Assembly (NCBI GenBank): GCA_025093985.1
Contig: JACAAK010000003.1
Coordinates: 2,604,001-2,668,000 of the forward strand
From: Calvatia gigantea
Lineage: Eukaryota; Basidiomycota; Agaricomycetes; Agaricales; Lycoperdaceae
Reading direction: 5' to 3'
Length of the DNA stretch: 64,000 nt
Positions 45,587 through 61,541 of the stretch are shown here, piece after piece (within the stretch, counting starts at the first letter, position 1; every line of letters begins with the position of its first letter). Under the pieces are notes generated by a model. It was given only the letters and a program-made list of their open reading frames with translations, was not told where the DNA came from and searched no databases. A program made the position numbers and the translations under genes.

Positions 45587-47590
45587 ATGCCGACTCTTCC
45601 TAGCAAAGAGGAGCTTAAATCAATGATGTATCGAGACTTGCAGAAGATATGCAAGGTAAAGTAGCCTCATGTTCGTCAGTGACCCAAGCTCATACCCCTT
45701 TCAAAGGACTGGGGTGTGCGAGCAAACCTCAAATCTGAGGAGCTGATTGATTTGTTACTGCAAGCACAGTGCGTCATCTATTGTTGGACTGTTGGACTGT
45801 GAAATAATAATTCAATATTTTCGTAGATCAAAAACCACACCGGCGGCTGCACCATCAACAAAACAACGATCTGTGTCAACTCGACGTTCAAGCAAAGACG
45901 GTCCTAGCCATATTTCTTCAGTCATCGCCCAAGACGTACAGGGGGGAGTCCCTGGACAACAGACCAGAGAATCAACCACTCCATGTACAATTGCTGATTC
46001 TCCGGCGATTCCACTCCCGGTGGTCCCAACCCGGACAAGGAAGGCGAAGGAACTGCAAAAGAGATTAGGTGTAGGAAGGCCAGTGGCGGTGGGGGGTTCC
46101 GGCCCAAGAGCGGTTACTCGGTCGGCTACCATCTCCCGCGAGAAGAGACTGAGAGGTAGTCGAAGCATGAAACAGTCGGAGGCAACAATCCAAGAAGGTA
46201 ATTGCTCTCCCGTATCATCTCCCCCCTTTTAGAATTGCTCAATAGGCCCAAGAACCGGAAACGGTCAACAACTCACATTCTCCGCAAGTCGGTACATCTC
46301 GACAACCTCAATCGACAACCGGGATACCTCAAGGTGAGGCGAGCCGGCCAGAGGAGAAGGGAAAATCAGTCGAAACAACTACCGCTATTCCCGATTACCA
46401 GACTCTACTTGCGAACATTGTGGGTTCTTCAATCATGATCTAGTTGTGTGAACCTAATTGAAGCCTTTTAGGTTAAACTGCTGCAGGACCAGATAGAGAC
46501 TCTCAGAACTGAAGTCAAGCGACTGCAAGGCCTCGAAACCGAATTCTATAAGTTCCGCAAGTCAATTAGCCAGTTCGCGATGCCTCAGCCCGCAGCTGGG
46601 GTGGGGCAGACCGAGGAGCGATTAGATGCCCAAGGACAACTACTTCCCCGGCCAAATCCCTCGACTCCTCCACCCACCGGCCTCCAGGCCCTCTCCGACT
46701 CTCACTTCTTACCTTCTACTCAATCAGGGATTTCGCCTATCTTGCTTGGCAAACGAGCAAGGGAAACATCTATCAGCATCTCACCGATTGCTGAGGGCGA
46801 TGAACAGGAAGTCTTCCAAAGCAGTTCAGGTCCCACTAAAAAGCGTCCTAAACTATCGGGAGAAATCCTCGACAATAAAGGCAAAGAAGTTGCTCGAGAT
46901 GAGCAAACTGGTCAGCTTGAATTTGGGGGCAGAAACAGCTCGACCAGGATACCCCACGCCGCAAGCTTCATTGTCTACAACGATACTGACGAAGACCGAT
47001 CACCACCTTCACCCCCGCCAAACCTAGTTCCTTATTACTATCCATCGCGGTTGGACGACCTACCAGGTTCACCCAGGCAAGGTCGTGCCACGAGTTCCGC
47101 AAACGCTCCGGAAAACCAGAACCCGTTCGGTTTTTCATTTATCCCCGCACCTCCAACTCCAGGTCCATCATTGTTCATGCCCCCACTCCCCTATCCCGAA
47201 CCACCACAGTCCCCAACACCCACCGGCCCAAGTCTATCAGGGTCTCTCGGCAATGCAACTGAAAGGACGGATGCCTTTAAATCCTTTGGTATGCCTCCTC
47301 CCGACCGAGCGGGGCGGTTACCAGGGTCTTCATCCGATGCGACCGTCAACCCTGCAGCTCTATCCCAGCGGAGTCCTTCTGAGAAGAAGCATCAACCATC
47401 CAGCAACGAAATCGGCGCGGGTCTCGGTCTCTTGTCTTCGGTGCCAAGCGGGTCAAGCACAAGCCCAGAGAAAGAGATACCTGCAGCCAAGAAGACTATG
47501 TATGGGACAGAGCTTGAGGGGGACACTCGATTTGGTGATTTTGGGGTTGGAGGTGTTGCTACGGGATTTTGGGCGGGCAGTCGCTTTTGA
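45587..47590 (+). CDS. SAP-domain protein with coiled coil and Pro-rich tail
   Basis: The N-terminus forms a SAP DNA-binding motif split by an intron: LPSKEELKSMMYRDLQKICK joined to DWGVRANLKSEELIDLLLQA (helix-G-x-x-x-x-L-K-x-x-E-L-I). First exons are 45587-45655 and 45707-45768, then 45827 onward. Basic, Ser-rich sequence follows with RTRKAKELQKRLGVGRPVAV. Near 46472 the exon VKLLQDQIETLRTEVKRLQG encodes a short coiled coil. The remaining ~350 residues are disordered, with KRARETSIS and KKRPKLSG as candidate nuclear signals and Pro-rich runs, ending GVATGFWAGSRF. SAP proteins act in chromatin, mRNA processing or nuclear matrix binding; which applies here is unknown. The intron around 46196-46246 is not fully resolved. 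Confidence 0.7.
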
Positions 47591-47970
47591 ACGGTTGATT
47601 ACTATTTGGTCAGGATAAATTTGTGCTCTGTATTTGCATCCTTTCGACTTTCGCATTAGCATTCTTCCTATGGACACTTGGTGTTGTATTTGACATTATT
47701 TAACCGACATTTTGCATCTGGTTCGTGCTTTAATAGGTCTGGGGGGTAAATTTACACCCAGTGACACCTCGTACTAAAGATAGCCATGACAGATGGCATG
47801 ATCATTGAGTGAATGTCCAACAAGTCCTATCAATACCATACAATGGCATTTGCACTACTGTCTTACGCCACCCTCGGTTGCCGCCCCCGTAGATGTGCCA
47901 ATGGAGGGGACAAATGCCAGTACCTCCTCATACAAAAGTTCTGGTTTGAAATTAGGGCACGACAAAGTGG
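47591..47970. other. intergenic, convergent 3' ends (380 bp)
   Basis: Short open frames only; probable 3' UTRs of the SAP and MAP kinase genes. Confidence 0.4.
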
Positions 47971-49528
<1,558 letters not shown>

Positions 49529-50955
49529 TATGAGCACCAGAAACCAGCCGGTGTTACGTGTTGTGAGAGGGGGCAATCAAGTCCACTCGAATGACAAGGG
49601 GGTGAATTCCGAACCTGAGCGGGATTGTAGCTTGCAACCCCAGCAAGTGTGCTTTAAATACTTTTCGTTCATAGTATCACGTTTGGCTGGATACTGGGCG
49701 GTGCATACCTTCCATATGACGCCGGAGTAATAGAGGCCAGCCAGGTAACACAACCATTCTCTTGCATCAGAAACCAGCGTTTGGACAACCGGAAGAGTCC
49801 ATTCAACATGTTGGTGACGCATATGAAACGAGTGTGAACGCCTACGTTAGTTTGAATTTCAGGTATTAAAGGTAGCAAGCGGGTCATCGTGCATTATGAA
49901 CCTTGTTCACATACTTATGGCTCGTCAGCGAAGGAGCACCTCGCGAGCTTTAGCTTTAAACGTTGCGGAAATAGCAAGATCTCGGACTGCGAGGGTTAAG
50001 GAAAATATTAGAATTTAATGTTAACGAGTGTTAGCGCACGTTATCATGTCCAGAATAAGATTGAGTTAGTTTGGGAACTATCTGCGTTTCCACAGATGTT
50101 TTTTGAGAGATTCACTCCAGGGAAAAGTCGCCCCGGGACTAGTGAGAAATAGAGTGATATCACGGTGACCTGAGGTTCTCCGGTACCACGAGATGCCCGC
50201 ACCAAGAAACGTGGCCCCTGTGTTGCCAGCGCGACCACCAGGCGCAACTCCTTTGCGGAATTACTTACAGCAGTTAGGGTTTTGCTATTTTTTTTTCTTG
50301 TTTCTCCTTGGGACAGGTTTGTCAGGGCTGCTGTGCCAAGTGTTCTGTTCGTTTGTTGGCATTATCTATTCCCGGGTCCGAAATCCAGTGAGGAGTCTGC
50401 TGTCCTTGGTTACCTCGATGGTGGGGATTGCCGACCGCTATCCATCTGCATCAAGGATGTTCTGTTACAGTTATCTCATTGGCTGGTTTCAGTATCATGG
50501 TTATCGCCAGACTGGGACGGAGTCCGAACAACAACAGATTTGAAAACAAAATATTTCCGCACTTTGACGACAAACGGACTACCCCACGGGAGCAAAATTC
50601 AAATGTTGAGTTGTATATAATGCCGAGTCCAGTGCCCAGGACAATAAGCCTTACCGGCAGTCCGTTGTGCGAAACTCGAGCAAAGGCTGGGTGACGTGGG
50701 AAGTGAAAAGACCAGATAAGGTGTTGGTTGTGATATGACAGTTCCGCCCAGAACAATGGGCAAACATTGAAATGTGGTGGTCAATGCAACGGTGTTGCTA
50801 GGCCAGACTACAAATACCTTCCCCCTACCTTTCTTTCTTTCTCCTCATCTCTTCCCGTTTTCTTTTCCTTCCACTTTTCTTTCTGTTCCCTTCGCCTTCA
50901 GCGCGACCTTTCTCTCATTCTTTCTATCCATCCATTCCCATCCACGTCGCTAGCG
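49529..50955. other. intergenic / divergent promoter region (1.4 kb)
   Basis: Between the MAP kinase and cupredoxin starts. It holds one weak small-gene candidate (50193-50620), a poly-T tract near 50289-50299, and long CT-rich stretches with repeated TTTC/CTTC at 50825-50940 just before the cupredoxin ATG, typical of strong fungal promoters. Confidence 0.4.
50193..50620 (+). CDS. weak candidate for a small unrecognised protein
   Basis: An ATG at 50193 opens MPAPRNVAPVLPARPPGATP then LRNYLQQLG, composition unlike random sequence. Reading on without splicing gives a 116-aa frame with hydrophobic stretches; a 38-nt GT-AG intron (50279-50316) would instead lead to FVRAAVPSVLFVCWHYLFPG and a frame ending at 50620. 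I cannot decide between the two, and noncoding is possible. Confidence 0.25.
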
Positions 50956-52520
50956 ATGTTCACTCCTTCTCTCTCTTTGGGCCTGGCTCTTTTGCCCTTC
51001 GTTTCCGCTGCCGTTCACGATATCCAAGTCGGGGCTAATGGAAAGCTGGAGTTCTTACCTGAGGCCATCGTAGGTTCCGCTAGCATACCCCGTTTCCATT
51101 CTCTTATCCTTGTCACAGGCTGCGCAGCCTGGCGATCAGGTCGTGTTCCATTTCGTATCTAAAAACCACACGGTGACCCAGACATCGTTCGCCGGTCCTT
51201 GCAGTCCCAAGGATGGTGGCTTTGACTCAGGATTGTAAGTTCCGAGTTTACAAGTCTGTGAATAGCATTTAATGCATCCCCTCCAGTATGCCCGTTGCAG
51301 CTAACCAGACAGACAACTTCCCGACCCATACCATCACCGTCCAGGATGTACGTATTGTTTTTCTGGAATTTCACATGTAACTCAACGTTGCATCCTATAG
51401 ACACAACCCATTTGGGTTTATTGCAGACAGAAAACACCTGTCAGTCACTGTGGAATGGGAATGGTCTTTGCCGTCAACTGTGGCTTGGATGGTTCACCCA
51501 ACTCCTTTACAAATTTCAAACAGTCTGCTTTGGCTTTTGGTGCTGCCCAAGCCAGTGCCTCTCCTAGTGCCCCAGTAGGCGGTGGTTATAGTTATCCTGC
51601 CCCCGCCGCTTCCCCTGCTAATGGCGGTGATGCTGCTGCTGCATGGACCACTGCTGCTTATGGGGACTACACAATTCCCGCTGCTCCCCAAGCCACCCCC
51701 GTCACCCAGACTGTTACCCTTGGAAGCCAAGTGTGGACCACGACCTACAATTCCTACCCTGGTTCCGCGGATCCCACCCCAGCTGTTGATGCCGCAGGCG
51801 CTATTCACACTGTTGTTGTCGGTGGCCCAGGAAAGCTTGCATTTGATCCTCCCAGCATTCAAGCCAAGCCCCGTGATATGGTTGTCTTTGAATTGTAAAT
51901 TCATCTCACTGGGTTCACTTTCATTTGATTCACTGACACTACTTGTTTCAGCCACCAGAAGAATCACTCCGTCACTCAATCATCATTTGCTGATCCCTGT
52001 CGCCCTATGAATGGCGGTTTTGACTCTCAATTGTCAGCCTAATTGCACAGCCAGAATTTGACACTTTCTGATGATCATTCTCCACAGCCAACCAGTGCCT
52101 GACAACGCAACTACCTTCCCAACCTGGAACTTTACTGTTGTTGATACTGCCCCTGTCTGGGCCTTCGTAAGTTGTCAGATAATCTGTCCTTCAACTCATT
52201 GATCAATTGATTCTTGTAGTGCCGTCAACCCAACCCTACGAGTCACTGCGGAACTGGAATGGTTTTGTAAGTGTCTCAGGCTCAGTACTATTGTCTGTGA
52301 CTAACGTGTTGGTTACAGCGCCATCAATGCTGTTGAGAGCAGCGAGAGGAACTTTACAGCGTACCAGAACGTTGCCAAGGCTTTGAATGGCACCCTTGCC
52401 GCTGCCAATGCACCTGCGCCTCCAAGTGGCTCAGCTCCTGCCAACTCTGCTTCGCCCGCTCAACTTAGTGGTGGAGTGATGACTGTGGCCGTCGCTGCTG
52501 TTCTTGGCTTGTTCCTTTGA
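50956..52520 (+). CDS. secreted tandem cupredoxin protein, GPI-anchored type
   Basis: Extracellular protein with two plastocyanin-like copper folds. A signal peptide, MFTPSLSLGLALLPFVSA, is followed by AVHDIQVGANGKLEFLPEA. Domain 1 has VVFHFVSKNHTVTQTSFAGP (His), CSPKDGGFDSG, IWVYCRQ (Cys) and SHCGMGMVFAVN (His, Met). After a Gly/Ala/Pro/Thr linker, domain 2 repeats the pattern: GGPGKLAFDPPSIQAKPRDM, NHSVTQSSFADPCRPMNGGF, VWAFCRQ and SHCGTGMVFAIN, so type 1 copper ligands look intact in domain 1; in domain 2 the Met is still present (GTGM). The C-terminus, SASPAQLSGGVMTVAVAAVL-GLFL, is a GPI signal. Six or more introns lie at equivalent places in the two domains. Relatives are fungal extracellular serine-rich cupredoxins; the function is not firmly known. 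Confidence 0.87.
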
Positions 52521-52772
52521 GAGTTACTTAACCCTGTGGCTTTCCTATGATTCTTCTGGAACTTTGAATGACTTGATGTCGTGATACCTAGTTTTTTTTC
52601 TCCCTTTTAATTCAATAAGGTCGAGGTCGACCTAGCCAATATACCTGGCATGCTGCTCAATATACCTAGAAACTCTCCTACAAGTAAATTCGCGCGGAAA
52701 ATCAAGATAAGATGTGACAAGATGGGAGACAGACAACATGACCACATCCCAGGGCAAATGCAAACAAGCGTC

Positions 52773-54548
<1,776 letters not shown>

Positions 54549-54787
54549 CGAGGAGACAAGTAACCAGTTAGTCGTGGATGTCGCTAGCGGTGGGCTTCAG
54601 TTTTTGTCTTTCTTTTTCTGATTCCGATTTCCTAATTGCGTATTATTTCCCAGACCTGTGGAACGGCTTTTGCCGGGTTTGAACCTTAATTTGCACCTGT
54701 GCAGTCAACAAAACTTGGAGGCATCACAGATCTCTGACCCACTCATCCCCCCGAGTTTCATCACCTGCCCTCCCAAAAACCTTTACG
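54549..54787. promoter_or_regulatory. divergent promoter, CBF5 / L22e
   Basis: A 239-bp gap between start codons of a snoRNP enzyme and a ribosomal protein, both growth-regulated in fungi. It contains a pyrimidine-rich tract (TTTTTGTCTTTCTTTTTCTG) near 54601. Co-regulation is inferred from position. Confidence 0.5.
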
Positions 54788-55394
54788 ATGGTCAGTCAAC
54801 CTCGGTATCGCTTTGCTGAGTTTCCTTCTCAGTAGGCTCACACCGGGTCACTTTTCCCCTTCAGCCCAAGGCCGCAACTTCCAAAGTTCCTGCCGTCAAG
54901 CACAAGTTCGTTATCGACTATTCCAAGCCAGCTGCCGACGGTGTCTTTGATGGCGCAGACTTCGAGAAGTTTCTTCATGACCGCATTAAAGTAGAGGGTA
55001 AGGCCGGACAACTTGGGGACAGCGTCAAGGTCACCCGCGAGAGTACGCTTTCCGAGAGCTTCTCTCGTAGTCCATATTTTATTAACTGCCTTCAAGGCAA
55101 CAGCAATAGAATAACTGTGACTTCGAATATTGCCTTCTCGAAGCGCTATCTCAAGTACCTCACCAAGAAATTCCTGAAAAAAAACAGTCTGCGTGACTGG
55201 ATTCGGTGAGTTTTACTGTTTTGACCCCATGTCATCATGATTCAAATGGTGTTCCAGAGTTGTGGCTTCATCGAAAGATAACTACCAACTTCGCTTCTAT
55301 AACATTGCGTGAGTGCAACTCAAAAAAGATATATTGAATAGAGTTGCTGAATTGCTCTCCACAAGCGGTGCTGGTGATGAGGAGGACGAAGAGT
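54788..55394 (+). CDS. RPL22: 60S ribosomal protein L22e
   Basis: Structural protein of the large ribosomal subunit. Exon 1 is only the ATG (54788-54790); exon 2 starts at 54865 with [20 protein letters not shown]. Then [35 protein letters not shown], an intron, [37 protein letters not shown], an intron, [17 protein letters not shown], an intron and GAGDEEDEE. The order and acidic tail match L22e throughout. Length is ~125 aa, as usual. Confidence 0.96.
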
Positions 55395-55608
55395 AGAAAA
55401 CCTGCCACCCAGGGTACTATTGTGTTGCGTAGTCTATCATTTCATAAAGGCAATGAACAGTGTGGGTACGCTTGGATATACCCCGCGACACTGAATGAGA
55501 GAATTATTGTTTCGTCTGATTTCTAATACTAATCATTATGCTCGTAAATTAATCACGGCTACATTATCCTCTTTGGCCCTCTGTCTCCCTAAAACCATCA
55601 TTGCAATG

Positions 55609-58600
55609 TCATTCCACCGTGTCCTGGGTCTCGTCCAAAACCCTACTCCGAAATTGATGTGCCAATATATTTCCGAGGTGCATCCGAAGGAACTTGAGAG
55701 CCACATTAGATTTTGGCGAAATGGCGAATCGGGCCTTGTTGCGGTCAATGGTAGCGATGTTAGCAGCCAGCTGCAATGCAAAACATTAGATGGTTCATCA
55801 TTGCGGAAGCAGAAGGGCTTAAACGTTCTTTGAATTCGCTGTCACCGCATAGAAGAATCATGGCAAGGTCATCCACCGGACTGGTTTCCCAAGCGTAGAG
55901 TTTCTTGGAATGCCTGAACTCGATAGATCAGTGACATGGGGTGCGGGGATGGACTAAGTGACACACATCAACGTAAAGTAGGCGAAGTAGTTGGAGCCCA
56001 TGTCCGACAGCCTCCTGTTGAAATTGACGGACGAAGGATGGGTCCACACTGCTTGGTTGTTGGTGATTGTTCTCAATTCGGCTTTGGAGGGGTCAAAGGA
56101 AAGCAACTTGGGATACAGTCCGGCAACTAGAGCGGCATTAACGATGGGAAGATTTGAAGAGTTGACGTCAAGTTCAGACGGGATGGAGACAAGTTTGGAT
56201 CTTCCCCGACTCCATCGGGCTCTGCAGGACCTGAGTGAGTGAGTGTTCCAGGGTGAGCTTTTGCCTGAACGTACCGATTTAAATCTCGTATCACAGACTT
56301 GTCAACCTGAATGAAGGCTGAGTCGATCAGATATCCAAGAAATTGTTGGCGGAGCTCTTCGATCTGTTGCATATTCTATTTGCTTTCCGATCAGTTGTGC
56401 CCACCCTCGAACTATCTTGGCATCTAACCTGATGGCTGATATAATTCATGCGGCAGAACTTGTAAACAAATCCACCATTTGCGAAAGCCTTGCGCCAGCT
56501 GGTGAACGCATTATGGATGGTTAAGAAGTCGGAGTCGCCTGTTGTTTGAGTGGTAAGTGCGCGAAGGAAACAGAAGGAAGGGGGGGAACCTATTCTGAAA
56601 GACGATTTGGCGCGGTCAGCTTCAGCTTCTAAGCCAAGGGGAGACAAGAATGGTGATTTAGAATTGAGGGCAGCGGCAATCGTTAGAGCGGGATCCAAGC
56701 AGCGAAAGAGCGCTGCAATTAAGAGGAACTTCCCAAGATGAACGTCCGTTGGGAGCTTGCTGAGTAGCCTTCCCATTGGCGTAATCTCTTCTGCAGGCGT
56801 GAGCGCACGAACCTATCTTGGGTGTTAGCTATGGAAGTCGCGTTGCACTGTTGCCCATACTTCAACAAGCATCGCGATTGCGCGTTGAACATTAATTGCT
56901 GCCGGTGGATCCATGGCTCGGGACAGAACATCTTCAATGGAAGAACCCAGATCGACACGCAAAATTTTAATCCTTAAGGCCAAGTCAGAAAGACTCAAGC
57001 GCATCATCTCTGGCAGTGGGCTGTCCGCCATCTATCTTTCCGTGAGTGATCGTGCAGGCTAACCATGAGGGATTTCATACCTGGTTATCATGTCTGACTT
57101 TGGTAAATAGGTGGAAACACAGACCGTCCTGGACACGACCCGCGCGACCCCTTCTCTGGGCGGCGTTGCTTTTAGCAATGAAAGTTTCAACCAGACGGCT
57201 GATCTGCCTCTTTTCGTCGAATCTAAAGGTACGGTGAATTTTATGGTTGCCTCAGATATCCTATTTTACCAACCTCATCTCGCGGTGTTTCCCGGTGTCA
57301 ATGACGCAGGTGATGTCTGGAATTGTGATACCTGTCTCTGCAATGTTCGTCGCTGAGATATTGAGTTAGAATGTATTCCATCCAGTAAGAGACGACTTAC
57401 CTATCACAATTTTACGAACTCCGGAGGGAGGGATCTCAAACACGGAGCTCTGGTTTTCGCTGGATAGCGTCGAGTGTAGAGGATAAATTTTGAACAGGTT
57501 TTCGGATCCAAAATGAGGGTGCTCGTTCAGCATATCGTTAATCCGGCGAATTTCCCCAATCCCGGGAACGAAAATGAGGATAGCAGTTGAATAGCTCTGA
57601 TACCTCGGGTCGTTGAAGCATAACTTTTCCAAGAGGCGGATGATGAGTTCGAAAGGAATGAACCTTTCGTCAAAAAGGCCGAGGGTTGTGACCGTCTCAG
57701 GGGAATATCGCTTTTCTAGCTTTATATCCTTCGCAATTTCGTTCCCGTCATCGTCATCGTCGGCGACCGCAGTCTCTTCCGTCCAGTCATGTTGTTTCTT
57801 TCCGCGGTAAAACTTGTCATGTACTGAGATGTAAATGAGAGGGCTGGTGTTTCTGTGCGTAACTGGCACTCACGACGTCTAGCGTAGGGCGAGTTTTCGG
57901 CGACCGACCACTTGGTATACTCCACGGCGTCTTCTAAGTAATATATATCTACAGGGAAGGTGCGGCCAGGGATATACAGGGTAGGGCATCCGCCAAAGTA
58001 CGCCGATATTTTCGCCGCATCCATGGTGGCAGACATAAGGATCACTCTGTGACGTGAATGAGAAGGGGGGGGGGGGACGTCGGTAGATCGCATCACTAAC
58101 TTCAGGTCCAATCGTTGCTCAAGGAGGCTCTTGAGCACAATAAGAAGGAAATCTGATTCGATCGTACGCTCGTGAACCTGTCTGTACGTGAGAGCTGGCT
58201 CAGTTGAGTAAGTTTGATTTATTACCTCGTCGATGATAATATGCTAGCGCGATGTCAATCACAAGTGAAAGGAACAGAAGAGCCACCCACAGTAAGTTCA
58301 TCGAATGCTGTCCCGTCTCCCTGCCCTGTTCCTCTTTCCAACATACGGAGAGCGATTCCATTAGTAACATACGCCAGACGGGTGTTTCGGGTAACATTGC
58401 TCTCCAATCTGATTGCGTAACCCACCAAGGAGCTGGGCGTTCCAACAGTATTTGGGGCTTCCCCGAGTTCGCGTGACACGCCTTTAACCAGTTAGCACGG
58501 GACCAAACCGTTGTTTAACGATACTAACGTTGCGCGAGTGATATAGCCGATATTCGGCGTGGTTCAGTACAGTAGATCCTGCACGGTTTGCCCTTCGATA

Positions 58601-61055
58601 GTTGGTCTTCTAGAATGAAACTTGGTACTTGGGTTGACTTTCCACTGCATCGAATGTGAACAAGCGCCATTCAAATCTGGAGTTGTACTTACCATCCGGT
58701 TTCGCCACTCAAAACAAGGACCTGGTTGTGTTCGAGCATCTCAATGATATGACTCCGATGATGAGCTATCGGGAGATCCTGTCGTTGGACCTAGATGATG
58801 GAGTAGAATAAGTGCCAAATGAGGATTGTAGATTTTTAGGACGAACAAGCATTTCTTGGTAGCTGGGATTTGCGCGCAACATCTGATAATCCACCATGAG
58901 TTTCTCGGACATGGCGTCCATACTCTTTGATAGGGTAACAGACGAAGGGAAATTCTTCTTATCCGTGACTGTTCTTGTCACTTTCCCGTTAATCTGAGGT
59001 TTCTGCCATGAGTTTTTGTCTCCCTCGTAAAAAGGTACGAACCTTGCCATTCGAGTCAAGCTTAGATTCAACAATAGAACGTAACATTGCCCAAACTTGG
59101 CGGTTTGTTGAGTCACCCCGCAATTTCCTCGCTTCTTCCAGTTCGTCCCACAAATCACGGAACGTTGGTGGAAGGAGCCTGAAGAACGTGGGATTACCCG
59201 TACGGCTAGAACTACTTGCAAATCCTTCCGACCGGGGGAACGTAAGCGCATGAAGTGCGGTCAATGCAACATAGTGTTCAGCCTGGGTTTGATCGACGCA
59301 TGCCACATTTTCCATAGACCAACTGTCCGATTTCGTCCCCTCCCAGCGAACCCTGAGAGACACCCTTTTGGCTCTGCTGGATCCCGAAACAAGATTGTAT
59401 GTTATGATGGCGTAGCGGTCCAGTCTTGCAATAGTTTCCTTGAGGAGGACCTTTGGTGTACGTCCGGCCCAGTTTCGCGGTAAAGCCATGTCCTTCAGGG
59501 TAATGACAATGCCATCCGAATTGGTCTCTGTTGGTGGTTCTTCAAGCAGTCCAAGCAGACCTTCAGAATCGACGCTGTCAGCGTCGTCGAAAACATCAGG
59601 GGTTGTGGTACTCGGCGGAAGTGGAATGGGAAGAGGTTGGGTGTTTGCAGGAACCTTCTTTGGTATCCCAGATTCTTGTAAGTTGATGAGGAATTGGGAC
59701 GATTCGGAGCCGCGCAACTTTTCGAGCAGAGCCTTGTCACGTTCATTCTGGTACAATGCAGCAGCCTCTTGTTCGTCGAACAGGATATCCCTCTTCAGTT
59801 CTGAGAGTTGAAGACAGATTTCCTTGAGATGCGCTTGCGAATGGTTGGCTCGGTTGGCTAACATGTGTTCATACTTGAGCTTCAAACAGACATATTGAAT
59901 AGTAGGTTCATCGTCATTCGAGCCTTCTTCTTGCTGTGAGCTTGCGTTGCCATCCGTGTCAATATCAGGGTTGTCCACATCCAGGTGTGATTGGGAGTTT
60001 GTACTGTGAGTGAGCCGTGTAGATAGGGACGAAAGCGGGTGCCTTGGCATCGAGCTTCGAAACCTCTCCAGAAGTCGCCCTCGTCTTTGGGGTTGGAGGG
60101 TTGGAGGTAAGAAACTGGGCGGGTGTGCGTGGTGTTTCAGGTAATTGAGAAGATTGTTTGAGCGGCGTTTGTGGTGTTCCCGTTTCCTGCACTTCTGAGT
60201 CACCTGGCATTCGGTGTTAGCGTTCTTTATGGGAAAAAATGTTTCAGCCTTGCCACCGTTCAAGATTTCGTTCTCGTCACACATTGTATATAACTGCAGA
60301 TTCTGGTCAGTCGTTGACTACGGCTTACAAGTTTGATACCTACCCAATCATAAGCCTCTTCAAGACCTAAACCGTTGATAGCACGCAGACATTCTTCTAC
60401 GCGCTCCTCCGAGAATCCTAACCTTCTAAGTACACCATAGGTTATAGCAAGACGGGCGATGGCCTTTTCTTCAGGTTCGTCCAAGTGTTTCCGCTCTTTC
60501 CCACTAAATTAGTGGTTACATACGAGGTGGATTTGGGGGACCTACCGTCTTGGAAAGATTCCCTTGATACCACAAGTATTTGTTCCCGAAGTTGAGGATC
60601 CAATTCAAGGCGAGGCAGAGTTTTTGAGAAATTACGATCGGTTTCTAGGCTCTTGAACCAACGTGTTATCCAAAGTGCTGAAAACCCGAAGCGGACGTAC
60701 TTTGATAGTTCTAACATAAAATAAGACAATCACACTTTCGGACACATCATCAAGGGAAGGTGTACCTCACAATCTCTTTCTCAGTTTTTTCCTGAAGCCG
60801 ATCCACCAAGTTTTGCAAAGACTGTTCCTCCACTCTCTCAGGATCGAATTCGTCCGGCAACTCTGCACTTTGATTTGTGGGGACACCATCCTCCTTTCCG
60901 ATTTCACTGTTCATGACACTGCTCGTCGACGGAACCACCACTAAATCAGACATAACCGATGCTTCAGCTTCTGCTGGTACGACTTTCTTGGGGACTGATA
61001 CAGTGGCAAATCCACGAGCCACTGGTTTCAGTTGTGCCTTTTTCTTCTTGGCCAT
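55609..61055 (-). CDS. DHX29-like DEAH-box RNA helicase
   Basis: Large RHA-type helicase; DHX29 helps 40S subunits scan structured mRNAs. The start ATG (complement 61053-61055) gives [24 protein letters not shown]-like segment, [29 protein letters not shown], and a dsRBD-like zone ([20 protein letters not shown]) precede the helicase core: [19 protein letters not shown] (motif I), [36 protein letters not shown] (DEVH), [33 protein letters not shown] and [13 protein letters not shown] (motif VI). HA2/OB-fold text follows: [43 protein letters not shown]57 is the main alternative. Near 55762-55810 the conserved tail ([20 protein letters not shown], to a stop at 55609) is one base out of phase with the preceding exon in every splice I tried; reading straight on stops at 55760. 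Confidence 0.85.
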
Positions 61056-61541
61056 TGTGAATGGGTGAGGGGGAGGGATGCGGAGGCAAGCCTTCTAGCG
61101 ACCGCCTTAGGTAGAAATTAGAAAGGGGTAGCCTCCTATATCAGGACGATGCCGTTGAATGTTAAGAGGATTTGTGTAGCAGGCTGCGATAGTACGGAGT
61201 GGGGGTGGTGGGGGAGTTTAACATGAAATTTCCATTCTATGAATTGACGCGACGTGAGCTCTTCGAGTCAGCCACAACCCATCTCCAGATAACTTGGAGT
61301 AGTTTCCCACGCAGCAAGTTTCAAGCTATCCTCGAGCCCTACCTATGTCCCCAATCAACTAGTCATTGTTCAACGACGTTAACGTTCAATCACCGTGTTA
61401 GGCACTGTAAAGAATAATCGACATATCTAAAAGACGACCACTATAAATATCCATAGAGACATAGAGGCAAATATTATACAATTTTACAGTAGGAACTATA
61501 TAGGTCTACAAACGATAAGCAATATGGGGGCTCCAAAGTGT
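61056..61541. other. intergenic (486 bp)
   Basis: Upstream of the helicase and downstream of INO80, both on the minus strand. AT-rich around 61420-61520. No coding content is recognised. Confidence 0.4.
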
